64,000 nt of DNA from Nocardioides marmorisolisilvae. GTDB taxonomy: Bacteria; Actinomycetota; Actinomycetes; Propionibacteriales; Nocardioidaceae. The DNA lies in assembly GCF_003725775.1 (NCBI RefSeq), contig NZ_RJSG01000006.1, positions 62,001 to 126,000 on the forward strand, in the 5' to 3' direction. Position numbers and translations under genes: made by a program. Shown piece after piece: positions 27,060 to 36,244 of this stretch; the first letter of the stretch is position 1, and each line of letters starts with the position of its first letter. The notes beneath the pieces are model-generated. The model saw only the letters and a program-made list of their open reading frames with translations, did not search any database and had not been told where the DNA came from.

Positions 27060-27584
27060 CTATCCGTAGGTGTCGCGGGGGCCGCGGCCCTTGACCCGGA
27101 AGCGCCCCTGGGTCCACTTCGGAACGTGCGGTCCGAGCACGTCGATGACCTCGATGGTGCCGTCCCCGAGCTCGTCGTTGAGACGGCGTACGACGTTCGC
27201 CGCAAGCAGCTTCATCTGGGTCGCCCAGGCCGTCGAATCGGTGCGCACGACCAGCCGGCCGTCAGCGAAGGACTCCGGCGTGACGTGGTCGGCGACCTCG
27301 GGCCCGACGATGACCGGCCACCGGGTGAACACGCCGTGCACCCGGACCTCGGTCTGCCAGCCCTGCTCGGTCACGAACCGTCCCAGCGTCGCGTCGAGGG
27401 TCTGCGGGTCGCGGTCGTCCGGGTGCGCCGAGCTCGAGCGGGGCAGCACCGGCGGTGGCTTCCGGCCCTTGCGGCGCAGCGCCCCGGTCTTGCCGGCAAG
27501 GCCGCGGGCGATGCTCTTGGCCAGGTCGAGACCGCTCTCGTCGTGAGGCTGCTCCTCGGCCTTCGGCTCCTCGGGGTCACTCAT
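27060..27584 (-). CDS. DUF721/DciA-like protein
   Basis: The protein has 174 residues. After a basic, disordered N-terminal half it has the DUF721 core: [38 protein letters not shown]..., with the W..IVG..VA.H..P motif, followed by [23 protein letters not shown]721 proteins are related to DciA, the helicase loader or operator found next to dnaA-recF in bacteria lacking DnaC. It overlaps recF by 8 bp and so belongs to the dnaN-gnd-recF set. A role in replisome loading is inferred from family and position. Confidence 0.92.
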   Translation of the reverse strand: MSDPEEPKAEEQPHDESGLDLAKSIARGLAGKTGALRRKGRKPPPVLPRSSSAHPDDRDPQTLDATLGRFVTEQGWQTEVRVHGVFTRWPVIVGPEVADHVTPESFADGRLVVRTDSTAWATQMKLLAANVVRRLNDELGDGTIEVIDVLGPHVPKWTQGRFRVKGRGPRDTYG

Positions 27585-28704
27585 CGAGAGTCACCTCCCC
27601 GCCCGCGACGGTGAACCGCCGCCCGTGCAGCTGCTCCGGGATGTCCTCGGGAACGGCAGCGGTGATGAGCACCTGCTCAGCATCGGCGACAAGGTCGGCG
27701 AGCTGCGAGCGACGACCGCTGTCCAGCTCGGCGAAGACGTCGTCGAGGATCAGCACCGGGTCGTCGCCTCCCGCACGGAGCAGGTCGTACGACGCCAGCC
27801 GCAGAGCCAGGGCGAACGACCAGGACTCCCCGTGGCTGGCGTAGCCCTTGACCGGCAGGTCGCCGAGCGAGAGCAGGATGTCGTCGCGGTGCGGGCCGAC
27901 CAGGGTGAGGGCGCGGTCGAGCTCGTCGGGTCGCCGGCGCTCCAGCTCGGCGAGGATCGCGGCCTCGAGTGCGGCACCCTCGCCGACCTGGAAGCTGGGC
28001 CGGTACTGCAGGACCGCGTCGTCGCGCTTCGCGCCGCGGGCCACCGCTTCGTAGGCCTTGCCCACCAGCGGGGTCAGGTCGTCGACCAGCTCGATCCTGC
28101 GGCGCATGATCTCCGCGCCGAGCTCCGCGAGGCGCGCGTCCCAGACCGCCAGGGTCGAGAGCAGGTTCTCGTCCTCGCGCCGCCCGCGCCGATTGGCCCG
28201 GGCCGACTTCAGGAGTGAGTTGCGCTGCTTCAGCACCCGCTCGTAGTCCGCACGGGTCCCCGCGAAGCGGGGCGCGATCTGGACGAGCAGGTCGTCGGCG
28301 AAGCGGCGGCGCTCCGACGGGTCGCCCTTGACCAGGTCGAGGTCCTCGGGGGAGAAGACGACCGTCCGCACCAGGCCGAGCAGCTCCTTGGCCTTGGGCA
28401 GCGGGGACTTGTTGATCCGGGCGCGGTTGGACTTGCCCGGGTTGATCTCGATCTCGAGCACCGCGCGGCGCTCGTCGCGGATCACTGCAGCACGGACCAC
28501 GGCCTGGCTCGCGCCCTGACGCACCAACGGGGCGTCGGCCGCGACCCGGTGCGAGGACAGGCTGGAGAGGTAGTCGATCGCCTCGACGAGGTTCGTCTTC
28601 CCCTGGCCGTTGCGTCCCACGAACGCGGTGACGCCCGGTCCGATCTCGACCTCGAGCGTCGGGTAGGAACGGAAGTCGTGCAACGACAGGTGGTCGACGT
28701 ACAT
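27577..28704 (-). CDS. recF: DNA replication and repair protein RecF
   Basis: RecF is an SMC-like ATPase acting at single-strand gaps. The 375-aa product has Walker [10 protein letters not shown] (30-38), the ABC signature region around [18 protein letters not shown], and Walker [22 protein letters not shown] near the C-terminus. The ATG at 28704 gives [20 protein letters not shown], matching other RecF N-termini; the longer frame into gnd was rejected. It lies 16 bp behind gnd. Confidence 0.96.
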   Translation of the reverse strand: MYVDHLSLHDFRSYPTLEVEIGPGVTAFVGRNGQGKTNLVEAIDYLSSLSSHRVAADAPLVRQGASQAVVRAAVIRDERRAVLEIEINPGKSNRARINKSPLPKAKELLGLVRTVVFSPEDLDLVKGDPSERRRFADDLLVQIAPRFAGTRADYERVLKQRNSLLKSARANRRGRREDENLLSTLAVWDARLAELGAEIMRRRIELVDDLTPLVGKAYEAVARGAKRDDAVLQYRPSFQVGEGAALEAAILAELERRRPDELDRALTLVGPHRDDILLSLGDLPVKGYASHGESWSFALALRLASYDLLRAGGDDPVLILDDVFAELDSGRRSQLADLVADAEQVLITAAVPEDIPEQLHGRRFTVAGGEVTLDE

Positions 28705-28720
28705 CAGGGCTTCGCGTCCA

Positions 28721-29623
28721 TCAGGGGTTGGCGTCCCCGCCCGCAGGTGGTTCGGTGTGCAGGGCGTGGCCACCGAACTGGTTGCGCATGGCAGCGACGG
28801 CCTTCATCGCCGGGCTGTCCTCCTGGCGGGAGACGAAACGCGCGTACAGGGCAGCCGTGATCGCGGGAGTTGCGACGGCGTTGTCGATGCCGGCTTCGAC
28901 GGTCCAGCGACCCTCGCCGGAATCGTCGGCGTAGCCACGAATCCCTTCCAGGGCTGGGGATTCCTCGAGCGCAGCCACCAGCAGGTCGAGCAACCAGGAC
29001 CGGATCACGGTGCCTTCGCGCCAGGAGCGGAAGACCTCGGTGACGTTGTCGACCATGTCGACGGTCTCGAGCAGCTCCCAGCCCTCGGCGTACGCCTGCA
29101 TGATCGCGTACTCGATGCCGTTGTGAACCATCTTCGAGAAGTGACCCGCGCCGACCTTGCCGGCGTGCACCCAGCCGAAGTCACCCGCGGGCTTGAGGGT
29201 GTCGAACGCCGGCTGCACCTTCGCGATGTCCTCGGTACTGCCGCCGGCCATCAGCGCGTAGCCGTTGTCCAGGCCCCAGACGCCACCGGAGACTCCGCAG
29301 TCGACGAAGCCGATCTTCTTCTCGGCGAGCTGGGCCGCGTGCCGCAGGTCCTCGGTCCACCGCGAGTTGCCTCCGTCGACGATGAGGTCACCCTCGCCGA
29401 GCAGACCTGAGAGCTCGGAGACCACGGCGTCGGTGATGTCGCCCGCCGGCACCATCACCCAGACGACCTTCGGGCTGGGCAGCTGCTCGACCATCGCAGC
29501 CAGCGACTCGGCGTCCGAGACCTCGGGGTTCCGGTCGTAGCCGACGACGGTGTGGCCGCCGTTGCGCAACCGCGTGCGCATGTTGCCGCCCATCTTCCCG
29601 AGTCCGACGAGTCCGAGGTGCAT
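28721..29623 (-). CDS. gnd: 6-phosphogluconate dehydrogenase (decarboxylating), short form
   Basis: The 300-residue enzyme begins [20 protein letters not shown], the nucleotide-binding GLGxMG motif. It contains [14 protein letters not shown] and [24 protein letters not shown], the substrate-binding loop, and [20 protein letters not shown] with the catalytic Lys and His-Asn. The short length (about 300 rather than 470 aa) is typical of the NAD-preferring GndA-like form. Its insertion between dnaN and recF is common in actinobacteria such as Streptomyces. It oxidises 6-phosphogluconate to ribulose 5-phosphate and CO2. Confidence 0.95.
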   Translation of the reverse strand: MHLGLVGLGKMGGNMRTRLRNGGHTVVGYDRNPEVSDAESLAAMVEQLPSPKVVWVMVPAGDITDAVVSELSGLLGEGDLIVDGGNSRWTEDLRHAAQLAEKKIGFVDCGVSGGVWGLDNGYALMAGGSTEDIAKVQPAFDTLKPAGDFGWVHAGKVGAGHFSKMVHNGIEYAIMQAYAEGWELLETVDMVDNVTEVFRSWREGTVIRSWLLDLLVAALEESPALEGIRGYADDSGEGRWTVEAGIDNAVATPAITAALYARFVSRQEDSPAMKAVAAMRNQFGGHALHTEPPAGGDANP

Positions 29624-29654
29624 GCGCGGCTGCCCTTTCCGGTTGGACCGGCCG

Positions 29655-30818
29655 TCAGGAGAGGAGGCGGCGCGGCATCAGCAGGTACTTGAAGTCGGAG
29701 TCGACCGACGCGCTGTCGCCGTCGAGCGAGTCCACTCCCGAGAGTACGACGGGTTTGGCAGCCGTCGTGAAGGCCAGCTCCACGAACGGGGTCTCCAAGG
29801 CACCGAGACCGTCGAGCAGGAATTGCGGGTTGAAGCCGGTGGTCAGGTCGTCGCCGAAGATGACGGCCTCGATCGACTCGCTCGCCATCGCCTCCTCGCC
29901 GGACCCGGCGTCGAGGGTGAGGACGCCGTCGCCGAAGGCCATCTGCACCGCGGTGTTCCGCTCGGCGACCAGGGCGACGCGCTTGACCGCATCGATCAGC
30001 ACGGCGCGGTCGACCCGGGCCAGCGTCAGGTGCTCGCTGGGGAACAGCGAGCGCACCTTCGGGAACTCGCCGTCGAGGAGACGGGTGGTGGTGCGCCGTA
30101 CGCCGCCGCCCGCAGAACCCTCGAAACCGATGATCCCCTCACCGGTCCCCGAGGCGGACAGGGCGATCGAGATCTCCGAACCGCCGGTAAGCGACTTGGC
30201 GGTGTCGGCCAGCACCTTCGCGGGAACCAGGGCCGCCGCCGAGAGGTCCGGCGTCGACGGGTCCCACTCCAGCTCGCGCTGGGAGAGACGGAAGCGGTCG
30301 GTGGCGAGCATCGAGATGGCGCTGCCGTCCAGCTCGAGGCGCACGCCGGTGAGCACCGGCAGCATGTCGTCGCGACCGGCGGCGGTGACCGCCTGGCCGA
30401 CGGCGTGGGCGAAGAGCTCGCTCTTCACCCGACCGCGAGCCTCGGGCATCGCGGGAAGGGTCGGGTAGTCCTCGACCGGCATCGTCTGCAGGCTGAACCT
30501 CGCCGAACCACAGGTCAGGGTGACCTTCGGGCCGTCGATCGACATCTCGACCGGCTTGTTCGGCAGGCTGCGGCAGATGTCGGCGAGCAGCCGACCGGAC
30601 ACCAGGGCGCGACCCTCGACCGAGACGTCGGCGTTCAGGGTGGCCCGGGCGGAGGTCTCGTAGTCGAAGGTCGACAGCTGGAGGCCGTCAGCGCCGTCGA
30701 ACGGACCGGCTTCGATCAGCAGGCCGGCGAGGACCGGGGCACTCGGGCGCAGGGGGAGGGCACGGGCCGTCCAGGCGACGGCGTCGGCGAGCACATCGCG
30801 CTCAACGCGGAACTTCAC
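29655..30818 (-). CDS. dnaN: DNA polymerase III sliding clamp, beta subunit
   Basis: The protein has 387 residues in three DnaN domains: MKFRVERDVLADAVAWTARA at the start, the middle domain with GRDDMLPVLTGVRLELDGSAISMLATDRFRLSQRELEW, and a C-terminal domain ending in DFKYLLMPRRLLS, the usual LLMPRRL clamp C-terminus. It encircles DNA as a dimer and tethers polymerase III. It is downstream of dnaA across the 382-bp origin-like interval. Confidence 0.98.
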   Translation of the reverse strand: MKFRVERDVLADAVAWTARALPLRPSAPVLAGLLIEAGPFDGADGLQLSTFDYETSARATLNADVSVEGRALVSGRLLADICRSLPNKPVEMSIDGPKVTLTCGSARFSLQTMPVEDYPTLPAMPEARGRVKSELFAHAVGQAVTAAGRDDMLPVLTGVRLELDGSAISMLATDRFRLSQRELEWDPSTPDLSAAALVPAKVLADTAKSLTGGSEISIALSASGTGEGIIGFEGSAGGGVRRTTTRLLDGEFPKVRSLFPSEHLTLARVDRAVLIDAVKRVALVAERNTAVQMAFGDGVLTLDAGSGEEAMASESIEAVIFGDDLTTGFNPQFLLDGLGALETPFVELAFTTAAKPVVLSGVDSLDGDSASVDSDFKYLLMPRRLLS

Positions 30819-31200
30819 GGGTGTTGCCTCCTGCGGGATCTGCCGCGAGTCGTGAGGACTCGTGCCTCGGGATTGGGAATCCTGCCACGCCCACGCGGCG
30901 AGCGGGAGCCGGAGATACAGGTTGTCCCCATGGACGCATGGTTCCGGTTGTTGTTCGGCGAAGGGACCAATTGAAGATCTAGTCGTAGTAGTAGGGCCGG
31001 TGGATCCTGTGGAGAACTCATGAAACCGCAGGTCACCGACAGTTTGAGCGTCCCCAGGTGCTGTGGACTCGTGGTGGCGAAATCACAGGTTCCTGTGGTT
31101 CGGCCGGCGGGATGTGCAGGACGGTGACCGCTTCTCCACACGCGATCCCCAGGAAGTCCACGACAATTCCTGTCGGGAACCACAGGCCGTCGGCGCGTGC
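30819..31200. other. Candidate oriC interval between dnaA and dnaN
   Basis: These 382 bp contain no gene. I see DnaA-box-like 9-mers at 30922-30930 (TTGTCCCCA, plus), 31008-31016 (TTCTCCACA on minus) and 31132-31140 (TTCTCCACA, plus). Weaker CTGTGG/CCACAG cores lie around 31062 and 31094. An AT-richer stretch lies at 30968-30990 (CCAATTGAAGATCTAGTCG). This is the expected location of actinobacterial oriC, but no box is a perfect TTGTCCACA and the cluster is sparse. Confidence 0.6.
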
Positions 31201-32721
31201 TCAGGCCTGCTTGGCCTGCTGCTTGATCCGCATCGTGAGCTCGTTGACCGTCTTGTAGACCGTCTGGCGCTCGGCGAGGTCCTTGCGGATGCGGCGTTCG
31301 GCGTTCATGACCGTGGTGTGGTCGCGGCCGCCGAACTGCTGGCCGATCTTCGGCAGCGACAGGTCGGTGAGCTCGCGGCACAGGTACATCGCGATCTGGC
31401 GAGCGGTGACCAGGGCGCGCGTACGACTCGGGCCGCACAGGTCCTCGATGCTGAAGGAGTGGTACGACGCGGTCTGGGCGATGATCAGGCCGGCGGTGAC
31501 CTGGGGCTCGCCACCCTCGGGGATGAGGTCCTTGAGCACGATCTCAGCCAGGGTCATGTCGACCTCCTGGTGGTTGATGCTCGCGAACGCGGTCACCCGG
31601 ATGAGCGCGCCCTCCAGCTCACGGATGTTGGTCTGGATGCGGCTGGCGATGAACTCCAGGACGTCGGCCGGTGCGTGCAGGCGGTCGGCGGCGGCCTTCT
31701 TGCGGAGGATCGCGATCCGGGTCTCGAGGTCCGGCGGCTGCACGTCGGTGAGCAGGCCCCACTCGAACCGGTTGCGCAGGCGGTCCTCCAGCTGGGTGAG
31801 GCGCTTCGGCGGGCGGTCGGAGCTGATGACGATCTGCTTGTTGGCGTTGTGCAGCGTGTTGAAGGTGTGGAAGAACTCCTCCTGCGTCTGCTGCTTGCCC
31901 TCGAGGAACTGGATGTCGTCGATCAGGAGAACGTCGACGTCGCGGTACCGGCGCTGGAGCGCAGCAGTGTTCGCGTCCTTGATCGCGTTGATGACGTCAT
32001 TGGTGAACGCCTCGGAGGAGACGTACCGGATCTTGGCGCCGGTGTAGAGGCTGCGCACGTAGTGGCCGATCGCGTGCAGCAGGTGGGTCTTCCCGAGTCC
32101 CGAGTCGCCGTAGACCAGCAGCGGGTTGTACGCCTTGCCCGGTGCCTCGGCGACGGCGACCGCGGCTGCGTGGGCGAACCGGTTCGACGATCCGATGACG
32201 AAGGTCTCGAAGGTGTACCGCGGGTTCAGCGGGCTGTCGGGGATGCCCGTCGTCAGCGAGGCGCCACCCTGGATATTTGTCGACAAAGCACTTTGGGTAT
32301 TTGGAGATGTAGCGCTTTGTGACTGTGTTTTGAGCGTGGATTCGAGGTCCAGGTCGTCGTCAGCGCTGTCGGAGAGGGAGTCGACGAGGCCGTCGTCCTC
32401 ACCTGCACCGAGGTCGGTCGACGGGTCACCAGGAACGGTCTCGGCGGGAGCCAGGCTGTCGTCGACGGTGACCGCGATGCGGATCGGTCGGTTGAGGCTG
32501 TCGCTCAGCGCGTCCTCGAGACGGGTTCGCAGCCGGCCCTCGAGCTGGGTGCGGGTGAACTCGTTCGGGACCGCGATGACGGCTGTCGACTCGGCGAGCA
32601 TCACCGGCTTGCTGGAGGCGAGCCAGACGCGCTGGTTGGGAGCGAGGCTGTCGAGGATGGCGGGCCAGAGAAAGTCCAGTTCGCGGCCGTTGGAACCGTT
32701 GTTTCCTGCTGCTGAATCCAC
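31201..32721 (-). CDS. dnaA: Chromosomal replication initiator DnaA
   Basis: With a GTG start at 32721 the protein has 506 residues: domain I (FLWPAILDSLAPNQRVWLAS), a long acidic domain II linker (about 80-160), the AAA+ domain III with Walker A GDSGLGKT (205-212) and Walker B VDVLLIDDIQFLEGK, and the domain IV helix-turn-helix with GGRDHTTVMNAERRI for DnaA-box binding. The upstream ATG at 32763 is possible but lacks a good ribosome-binding sequence. A 60-bp patch in domain II (32276-32337) uses AT-rich codons (AAA, ACA, TCA, CAA, AAT) unlike the rest of the gene and holds one copy of the TGTCGACAAAGC motif. Confidence 0.97.
   Translation of the reverse strand: MDSAAGNNGSNGRELDFLWPAILDSLAPNQRVWLASSKPVMLAESTAVIAVPNEFTRTQLEGRLRTRLEDALSDSLNRPIRIAVTVDDSLAPAETVPGDPSTDLGAGEDDGLVDSLSDSADDDLDLESTLKTQSQSATSPNTQSALSTNIQGGASLTTGIPDSPLNPRYTFETFVIGSSNRFAHAAAVAVAEAPGKAYNPLLVYGDSGLGKTHLLHAIGHYVRSLYTGAKIRYVSSEAFTNDVINAIKDANTAALQRRYRDVDVLLIDDIQFLEGKQQTQEEFFHTFNTLHNANKQIVISSDRPPKRLTQLEDRLRNRFEWGLLTDVQPPDLETRIAILRKKAAADRLHAPADVLEFIASRIQTNIRELEGALIRVTAFASINHQEVDMTLAEIVLKDLIPEGGEPQVTAGLIIAQTASYHSFSIEDLCGPSRTRALVTARQIAMYLCRELTDLSLPKIGQQFGGRDHTTVMNAERRIRKDLAERQTVYKTVNELTMRIKQQAKQA
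32276..32320. repeat. Origin-proximal motif copy 1 (within dnaA) with inverted partner
   Basis: TTTGTCGACAAAGCA (32276-32290) is followed 23 bp later by the inverted partner GCTTTGT (32314-32320), complementary to ACAAAGC (32284-32290). The stretch is far more AT-rich than its surroundings and encodes part of the DnaA linker. The same 15-mer recurs at 38228-38242. Confidence 0.7.
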
Positions 32722-33186
32722 GTGTGCCTCGCGCTCTCCTCGTCCTGGTTGTCCGATCCACACCTTTGTCCACAGGTTGTGCAGGGTGCGCGAGTTCCAG
32801 ATTGAGCCAGCTTGTCCGCTTTCTCAGGTGGGTCGGTGCCCGGACGCTAACAACTGGGACGCCTGTGGATCAACTGTTGTCCACAGGTTTTGAACTTTGC
32901 ACGGCGTGTCGGCGCCTTCCGCGGGATCAGAGCGTGCAAGATCGGCTCTTTTGCGGTTCTGAACCCGCTCAGCTGCTGGCGAATTGACCCTGCGTGGAGC
33001 CGACGCGTACCGTTGGCAGGTCGAAACCGGTTCGACCGGTGCCGCATGTCCACGACCGGGCTCCTCCCAGAGCCTGTCGCGCGGGCAGGCGGTGCCAGTT
33101 GGCCAGCGTGATGGTGGCTCCTGGCGGCGTTCTGCGTCGTGCGACCCGGTGTGGACACGTCCCAACAAAACTCCGTGGAGATATTC
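32722..33186. promoter_or_regulatory. dnaA-rpmH divergent region with two perfect DnaA boxes
   Basis: This 465-bp gene-free interval contains TTGTCCACA at 32766-32774 and 32877-32885 (both plus). The related TGTGGATCA lies at 32864-32872, an inverted arrangement with the second box. It must hold the dnaA and rpmH promoters. The boxes directly upstream of dnaA suggest autoregulation. The remainder (32900-33160) shows no gene or motif I recognise. Confidence 0.7.
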
Positions 33187-33324
33187 GTGAGCAAGCGTAC
33201 GTACCAGCCGAACAACCGCCGCCGTCACAAGGTGCACGGTTTCCGCCTGCGGATGCGCACCCGTGCGGGTCGCGCGATCCTGTCCGCCCGCCGTCGCAAG
33301 GGCCGCAACAGCCTCGCTGTCTGA
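33187..33324 (+). CDS. rpmH: 50S ribosomal protein L34
   Basis: The 45-aa basic protein ([20 protein letters not shown], then [20 protein letters not shown] and NSLAV) is L34. The GTG at 33187 follows GGAG with a seven-base gap. It is the first gene right of the origin and is followed by rnpA after 14 bp. Confidence 0.98.
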   Translation: MSKRTYQPNNRRRHKVHGFRLRMRTRAGRAILSARRRKGRNSLAV

Positions 33325-33338
33325 GGCCGGCGCCTGGT

Positions 33339-33680
33339 GTGCTTCCCTCGAGCAACCGCCTGACCGCTGCTGAAGACTTTCGGCACGTGGTCCGGCGGGG
33401 TCGCCGGTCCGGTGGACAGCTGGTGGTCGCGCACCTCATGGTGCCAAATGTCGACAAAGCGATAAGTGCCCCCGTGAAGGTGGGGTTCGTCGTCGCCAAG
33501 TCGGTGGGCCCGGCAGTGACGCGGAACCGCGTGAAGCGACGACTACGCCACCTGATGAGGGAGCGGATCCACACGCTCCCGAGCGGCAGCATGCTCGTCC
33601 TCCGGGCGCTGCCCGCTGCGGCCGGCGCCACCTCCCGGGATCTTGCCGGCGAGCTCGATCGTTGTCTGGATCGACCATGA
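33339..33680 (+). CDS. rnpA: Ribonuclease P protein component
   Basis: The 113-residue basic protein begins [20 protein letters not shown] and contains [27 protein letters not shown], including the RNRxKRRLR RNA-binding motif. It assists the catalytic RNA in 5' processing of tRNA. The stop overlaps the yidD ATG (ATGA). The segment coding PNVDKAIS (33441-33467) uses unusual codons, including AAT and ATA, and carries a copy of the TGTCGACAAAGC motif. Confidence 0.96.
   Translation: MLPSSNRLTAAEDFRHVVRRGRRSGGQLVVAHLMVPNVDKAISAPVKVGFVVAKSVGPAVTRNRVKRRLRHLMRERIHTLPSGSMLVLRALPAAAGATSRDLAGELDRCLDRP
33449..33468. repeat. Origin-proximal motif copy 2 (within rnpA)
   Basis: TGTCGACAAAGCGATAAGTG matches the sequence after parB (38230-38249) at 18 of 20 positions, the two differences being G/A. 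Translation through it needs the rare codon ATA, unusual in this GC-rich genome. Confidence 0.7.
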
Positions 33681-33931
33681 AATATCTCCTCATCGCCCTG
33701 CTGAAGGCGTACCGGTTCGCGATCAGCCCGCTCTACGGGCAGGTCTGTCGGTACCACCCGACCTGCTCGGCGTACGCGCTCGAAGCGGTGACGGAGCACG
33801 GCGCGATCAAGGGCAGCTGGCTCGCGGTACGCCGGATCGGGCGCTGCCACCCCTGGGCTGCAGGCGGGTACGACCCGGTTCCGCCCCGCACGAAACTGAC
33901 CGCAACACCAAGCACGACTCAAGGAGTCTGA
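33677..33931 (+). CDS. yidD: Membrane protein insertion efficiency factor YidD
   Basis: The 84-aa protein has an amphipathic N-terminus ([20 protein letters not shown]) and the conserved [19 protein letters not shown] and [17 protein letters not shown] segments with three cysteines, diagnostic of YidD. It sits at the inner membrane and aids YidC-dependent insertion. Translationally coupled to rnpA by ATGA and directly followed by yidC. Confidence 0.96.
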   Translation: MKYLLIALLKAYRFAISPLYGQVCRYHPTCSAYALEAVTEHGAIKGSWLAVRRIGRCHPWAAGGYDPVPPRTKLTATPSTTQGV

Positions 33932-34948
33932 GTGGGTTTCCTCGGCGATATCGGCCACTTCATCATGACGCCGCTGTACTACGGCGTCTCCGTGGTGCTC
34001 ATCGGCTGGCACAAGGTCTTCGGTGCGATCTTCGGTCAGCACAGTGGTGTGTCCTGGGTCCTGTCGATCGTCTTCCTGACCCTGACGATCCGTGCGCTGC
34101 TGATCCCGCTGTTCGTGAAGCAGATCAAGTCGAGCCGGAACATGCAGCTGCTGCAGCCCAAGGTCAAGGAGCTGCAGAAGAAGTACGGGCACGACCGCGA
34201 GCGTCTGACCCAGGAGACGATGGCGCTCTACAAGGACACCGGGACCAACCCGTTCTCGTCCTGCCTGCCGCTCCTGATCCAGATGCCGATCTTCCTGGCG
34301 CTGTTCCGCCTGCTGAGCCACGCCGCCAAGACCAAGTCGCTCGAGTCGGCGAAGTCGATCGGCGTGCTGTCCAGCGCTGACGCCTACAGCTTCGCCAAGG
34401 CGAAGATCTTCGGCGGGACGATCTCTTCGAGCTTCATGAACGCCGACGTCACCGAGGTCAAGATCATCGCGGTCTTCCTGGTGCTGGCGATGACGGCGAC
34501 CACCTTCCTCACCCAGCGCCAGCTGATGAGCAAGAACATGCCGGCGGACGCCCTCTCGGGCCCCTACGCCCAGCAGCAGAAGATGCTCCTCTACATCCTG
34601 CCGCTGGTCTTCGCGGTCGGCGGTATCGCCTTCCCGATCGGCGTGCTCCTGTACTGGACCACCTCGAACCTGTGGACCATGGGTCAGCAGTTCTACGTCA
34701 TCCGGAACAACCCCGCTCCGAACACCGAGGCCTTCCGGGCCAAGCAGAAGCGAGACGCCGCGAAGGCGGCCGCCAAGGGCGAGCCGGTCCCCGGCACCGC
34801 GGCGGTTGCTGTCGAGGAGATCGTCGAGGAGCGTCGCCCCGCGCAGCGCCAGCAGCCGAAGAAGCAGTCCCGGCAGCAGCGTCGTACGCAGGGCCCCAAG
34901 AACCCGTCGCCGTCGAGCGACAGCACCGATCAGGGAGACAACAGTTGA
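33932..34948 (+). CDS. yidC: Membrane protein insertase YidC
   Basis: The 338-aa protein is a Gram-positive/actinobacterial-type YidC without the large periplasmic domain. It has an N-terminal helix (YYGVSVVLIGWHKVFGAIFG) and the conserved cytoplasmic hairpin KQIKSSRNMQLLQPKVKELQ. Helices containing NPFSSCLPLLIQMPIFLALFRLL and ILPLVFAVGGIAFPIGVLLYW follow, and the tail is basic and RQQ/KKQ-rich. It inserts membrane proteins with or without SecYEG. Start GTG abuts the yidD stop and follows AAGGAG. Confidence 0.97.
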   Translation: MGFLGDIGHFIMTPLYYGVSVVLIGWHKVFGAIFGQHSGVSWVLSIVFLTLTIRALLIPLFVKQIKSSRNMQLLQPKVKELQKKYGHDRERLTQETMALYKDTGTNPFSSCLPLLIQMPIFLALFRLLSHAAKTKSLESAKSIGVLSSADAYSFAKAKIFGGTISSSFMNADVTEVKIIAVFLVLAMTATTFLTQRQLMSKNMPADALSGPYAQQQKMLLYILPLVFAVGGIAFPIGVLLYWTTSNLWTMGQQFYVIRNNPAPNTEAFRAKQKRDAAKAAAKGEPVPGTAAVAVEEIVEERRPAQRQQPKKQSRQQRRTQGPKNPSPSSDSTDQGDNS

Positions 34949-35481
34949 GCGAGACCACTGACACCGAGACCGTCGTCGAGGACGCAGCCGCCGTCGACGA
35001 GGAGAACGCCGACCGTCCGTCGCGCACCAAGCGACTGGAGCAGGAGGGCGAGATCGCCGCGGACTACCTCGAGGAGCTCCTCGAGATCGCGGACCTCGAC
35101 GGTGACCTGGACATGGACGTCGAGGGGGACCGGGCGACCGTGTCCATCGTCGGCGCCGACCTGCCGCAGCTGATCGGCGACAAGGGAGAGGTGCTGGAGG
35201 CGCTCCAGGAGCTCACCCGCCTGGCTGTGTACCGGGAGACCGGTGAGCGCTCGCGCCTGATGCTGGACGTGTCCGGCCACCGTGCCGCGCGTCGCACCAC
35301 GCTGGAGGAGAAGGCCGCCGCGGTCGTTGCCGAGGTCAAGGAGAAGGGCGACTCCGTCTCCCTCGAGCCGATGTCGCCGTTCGAGCGCAAGGTCGTGCAC
35401 GACGCTGTTGCTGCCGCCGGCCTGAAGTCGGAGTCCGAGGGTGTCGAGCCCCGTCGGTACGTGGTGGTCCTCCCCGCGTGA
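34945..35481 (+). CDS. jag: Jag/KhpB-like R3H domain RNA-binding protein
   Basis: The 178-residue protein has an acidic N-terminal 45 residues and a KH domain (DRATVSIVGADLPQLIGDKG with the GxxG-like loop IGDKG, about 75-105). A C-terminal R3H domain follows (LEPMSPFERKVVHDAVAAAG). It starts with TTG overlapping the yidC stop (TTGA). In Firmicutes the homologue pairs with KhpA to bind RNA and affect cell elongation. Its place after yidC is conserved across actinobacteria. Confidence 0.94.
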   Translation: MSETTDTETVVEDAAAVDEENADRPSRTKRLEQEGEIAADYLEELLEIADLDGDLDMDVEGDRATVSIVGADLPQLIGDKGEVLEALQELTRLAVYRETGERSRLMLDVSGHRAARRTTLEEKAAAVVAEVKEKGDSVSLEPMSPFERKVVHDAVAAAGLKSESEGVEPRRYVVVLPA

Positions 35482-36122
35482 CCCCCGATGTTTCACGTGA
35501 AACACCCCCTGCACCGCCTGAGGCGCAGGGGGTGTTTTCCGATGCGCTCCCGACGGCCGAGGCCTACGCCGGCCTCCTGGCGACCGACGGGATCGTCCGT
35601 GGACTGATCGGGCCTCGCGAGGTGCCGCGCCTCTGGGACCGACACCTCCTCAACTGCGCGGTCGTGACCGATGCGGTCCCGGAGGGATCCTCGGTCTGCG
35701 ACATCGGGTCCGGAGCGGGCCTTCCGGGCCTGGTCATGGCCATCCGCAGGGCCGACCTGACGGTCACCCTGGTCGAGCCGTTGCTGCGCAGGACCACCTT
35801 CCTGGACGAGGCCGTCGAGGCTCTGGGACTTGCGAACGTGCGGGTTGTTCGCGGCCGGGCTGACGAGCTGCACGGCAAGGAGACCTTCGACGTGGTCACT
35901 TCGCGTGCAGTTGCCCCCCTTGACCGGCTCAGTCGCTGGTCTTTGCCCTTGGTCAGGGCTGGCGGAGAGTTCCTGGCCATGAAAGGCTCATCCGCGGAGG
36001 ACGAGCTCGCGGCCGCCGCCAAGGTCATCGCCCAGGAGCGTGGACAGGTGCAGGGCGTCGTGGAGCTGGGAGCAGAGCTCCTGGCCCCGCCGGTACGCGT
36101 CGTGCGGATCCTCAAGATGTGA
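35478..36122 (+). CDS. rsmG: 16S rRNA (guanine-N7) methyltransferase RsmG
   Basis: The 214-aa enzyme has the SAM-binding SSVCDIGSGAGLPGLVMAIR motif (about 72-91), VTLVEPLLRRTTFLDE and the VTSRAVAPLDRL segment typical of GidB/RsmG, which methylates G527 of 16S rRNA. The GTG start overlaps the jag stop (GTGA). Codons 5-10 (VSRETP) read through a parS site, a common feature of this gene. Confidence 0.96.
   Translation: MTPDVSRETPPAPPEAQGVFSDALPTAEAYAGLLATDGIVRGLIGPREVPRLWDRHLLNCAVVTDAVPEGSSVCDIGSGAGLPGLVMAIRRADLTVTLVEPLLRRTTFLDEAVEALGLANVRVVRGRADELHGKETFDVVTSRAVAPLDRLSRWSLPLVRAGGEFLAMKGSSAEDELAAAAKVIAQERGQVQGVVELGAELLAPPVRVVRILKM
35489..35504. promoter_or_regulatory. parS site 1 (within the 5' end of rsmG)
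   Basis: TGTTTCACGTGAAACA is a perfect 16-bp match to the universal parS centromere site bound by ParB. It is embedded in the start of rsmG. Confidence 0.97.
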
Positions 36123-36149
36123 CGTTCGAACTAGGGAGATAGTCCTTTC

Positions 36150-36244
36150 GGGTGGTTCTGCGCCAGAAGTTATCCACCGCCCAGGAAGACCCTCCAAGCG
36201 GGGCAATCCACAGAACCACCCCAGTTATCCACAGGCCGACGGCC
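36150..36244. promoter_or_regulatory. rsmG-parA intergenic DnaA-box cluster inside an 11-bp inverted repeat
   Basis: GGGTGGTTCTG (36150-36160) and CAGAACCACCC (36211-36221) are perfect inverted arms around a 50-bp centre. DnaA-box-like sequences are TTATCCACC (36170-36178), CAATCCACA (36204-36212) and a perfect TTATCCACA (36225-36233). The region lies directly before parS site 2 and the parA start. Confidence 0.65.
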
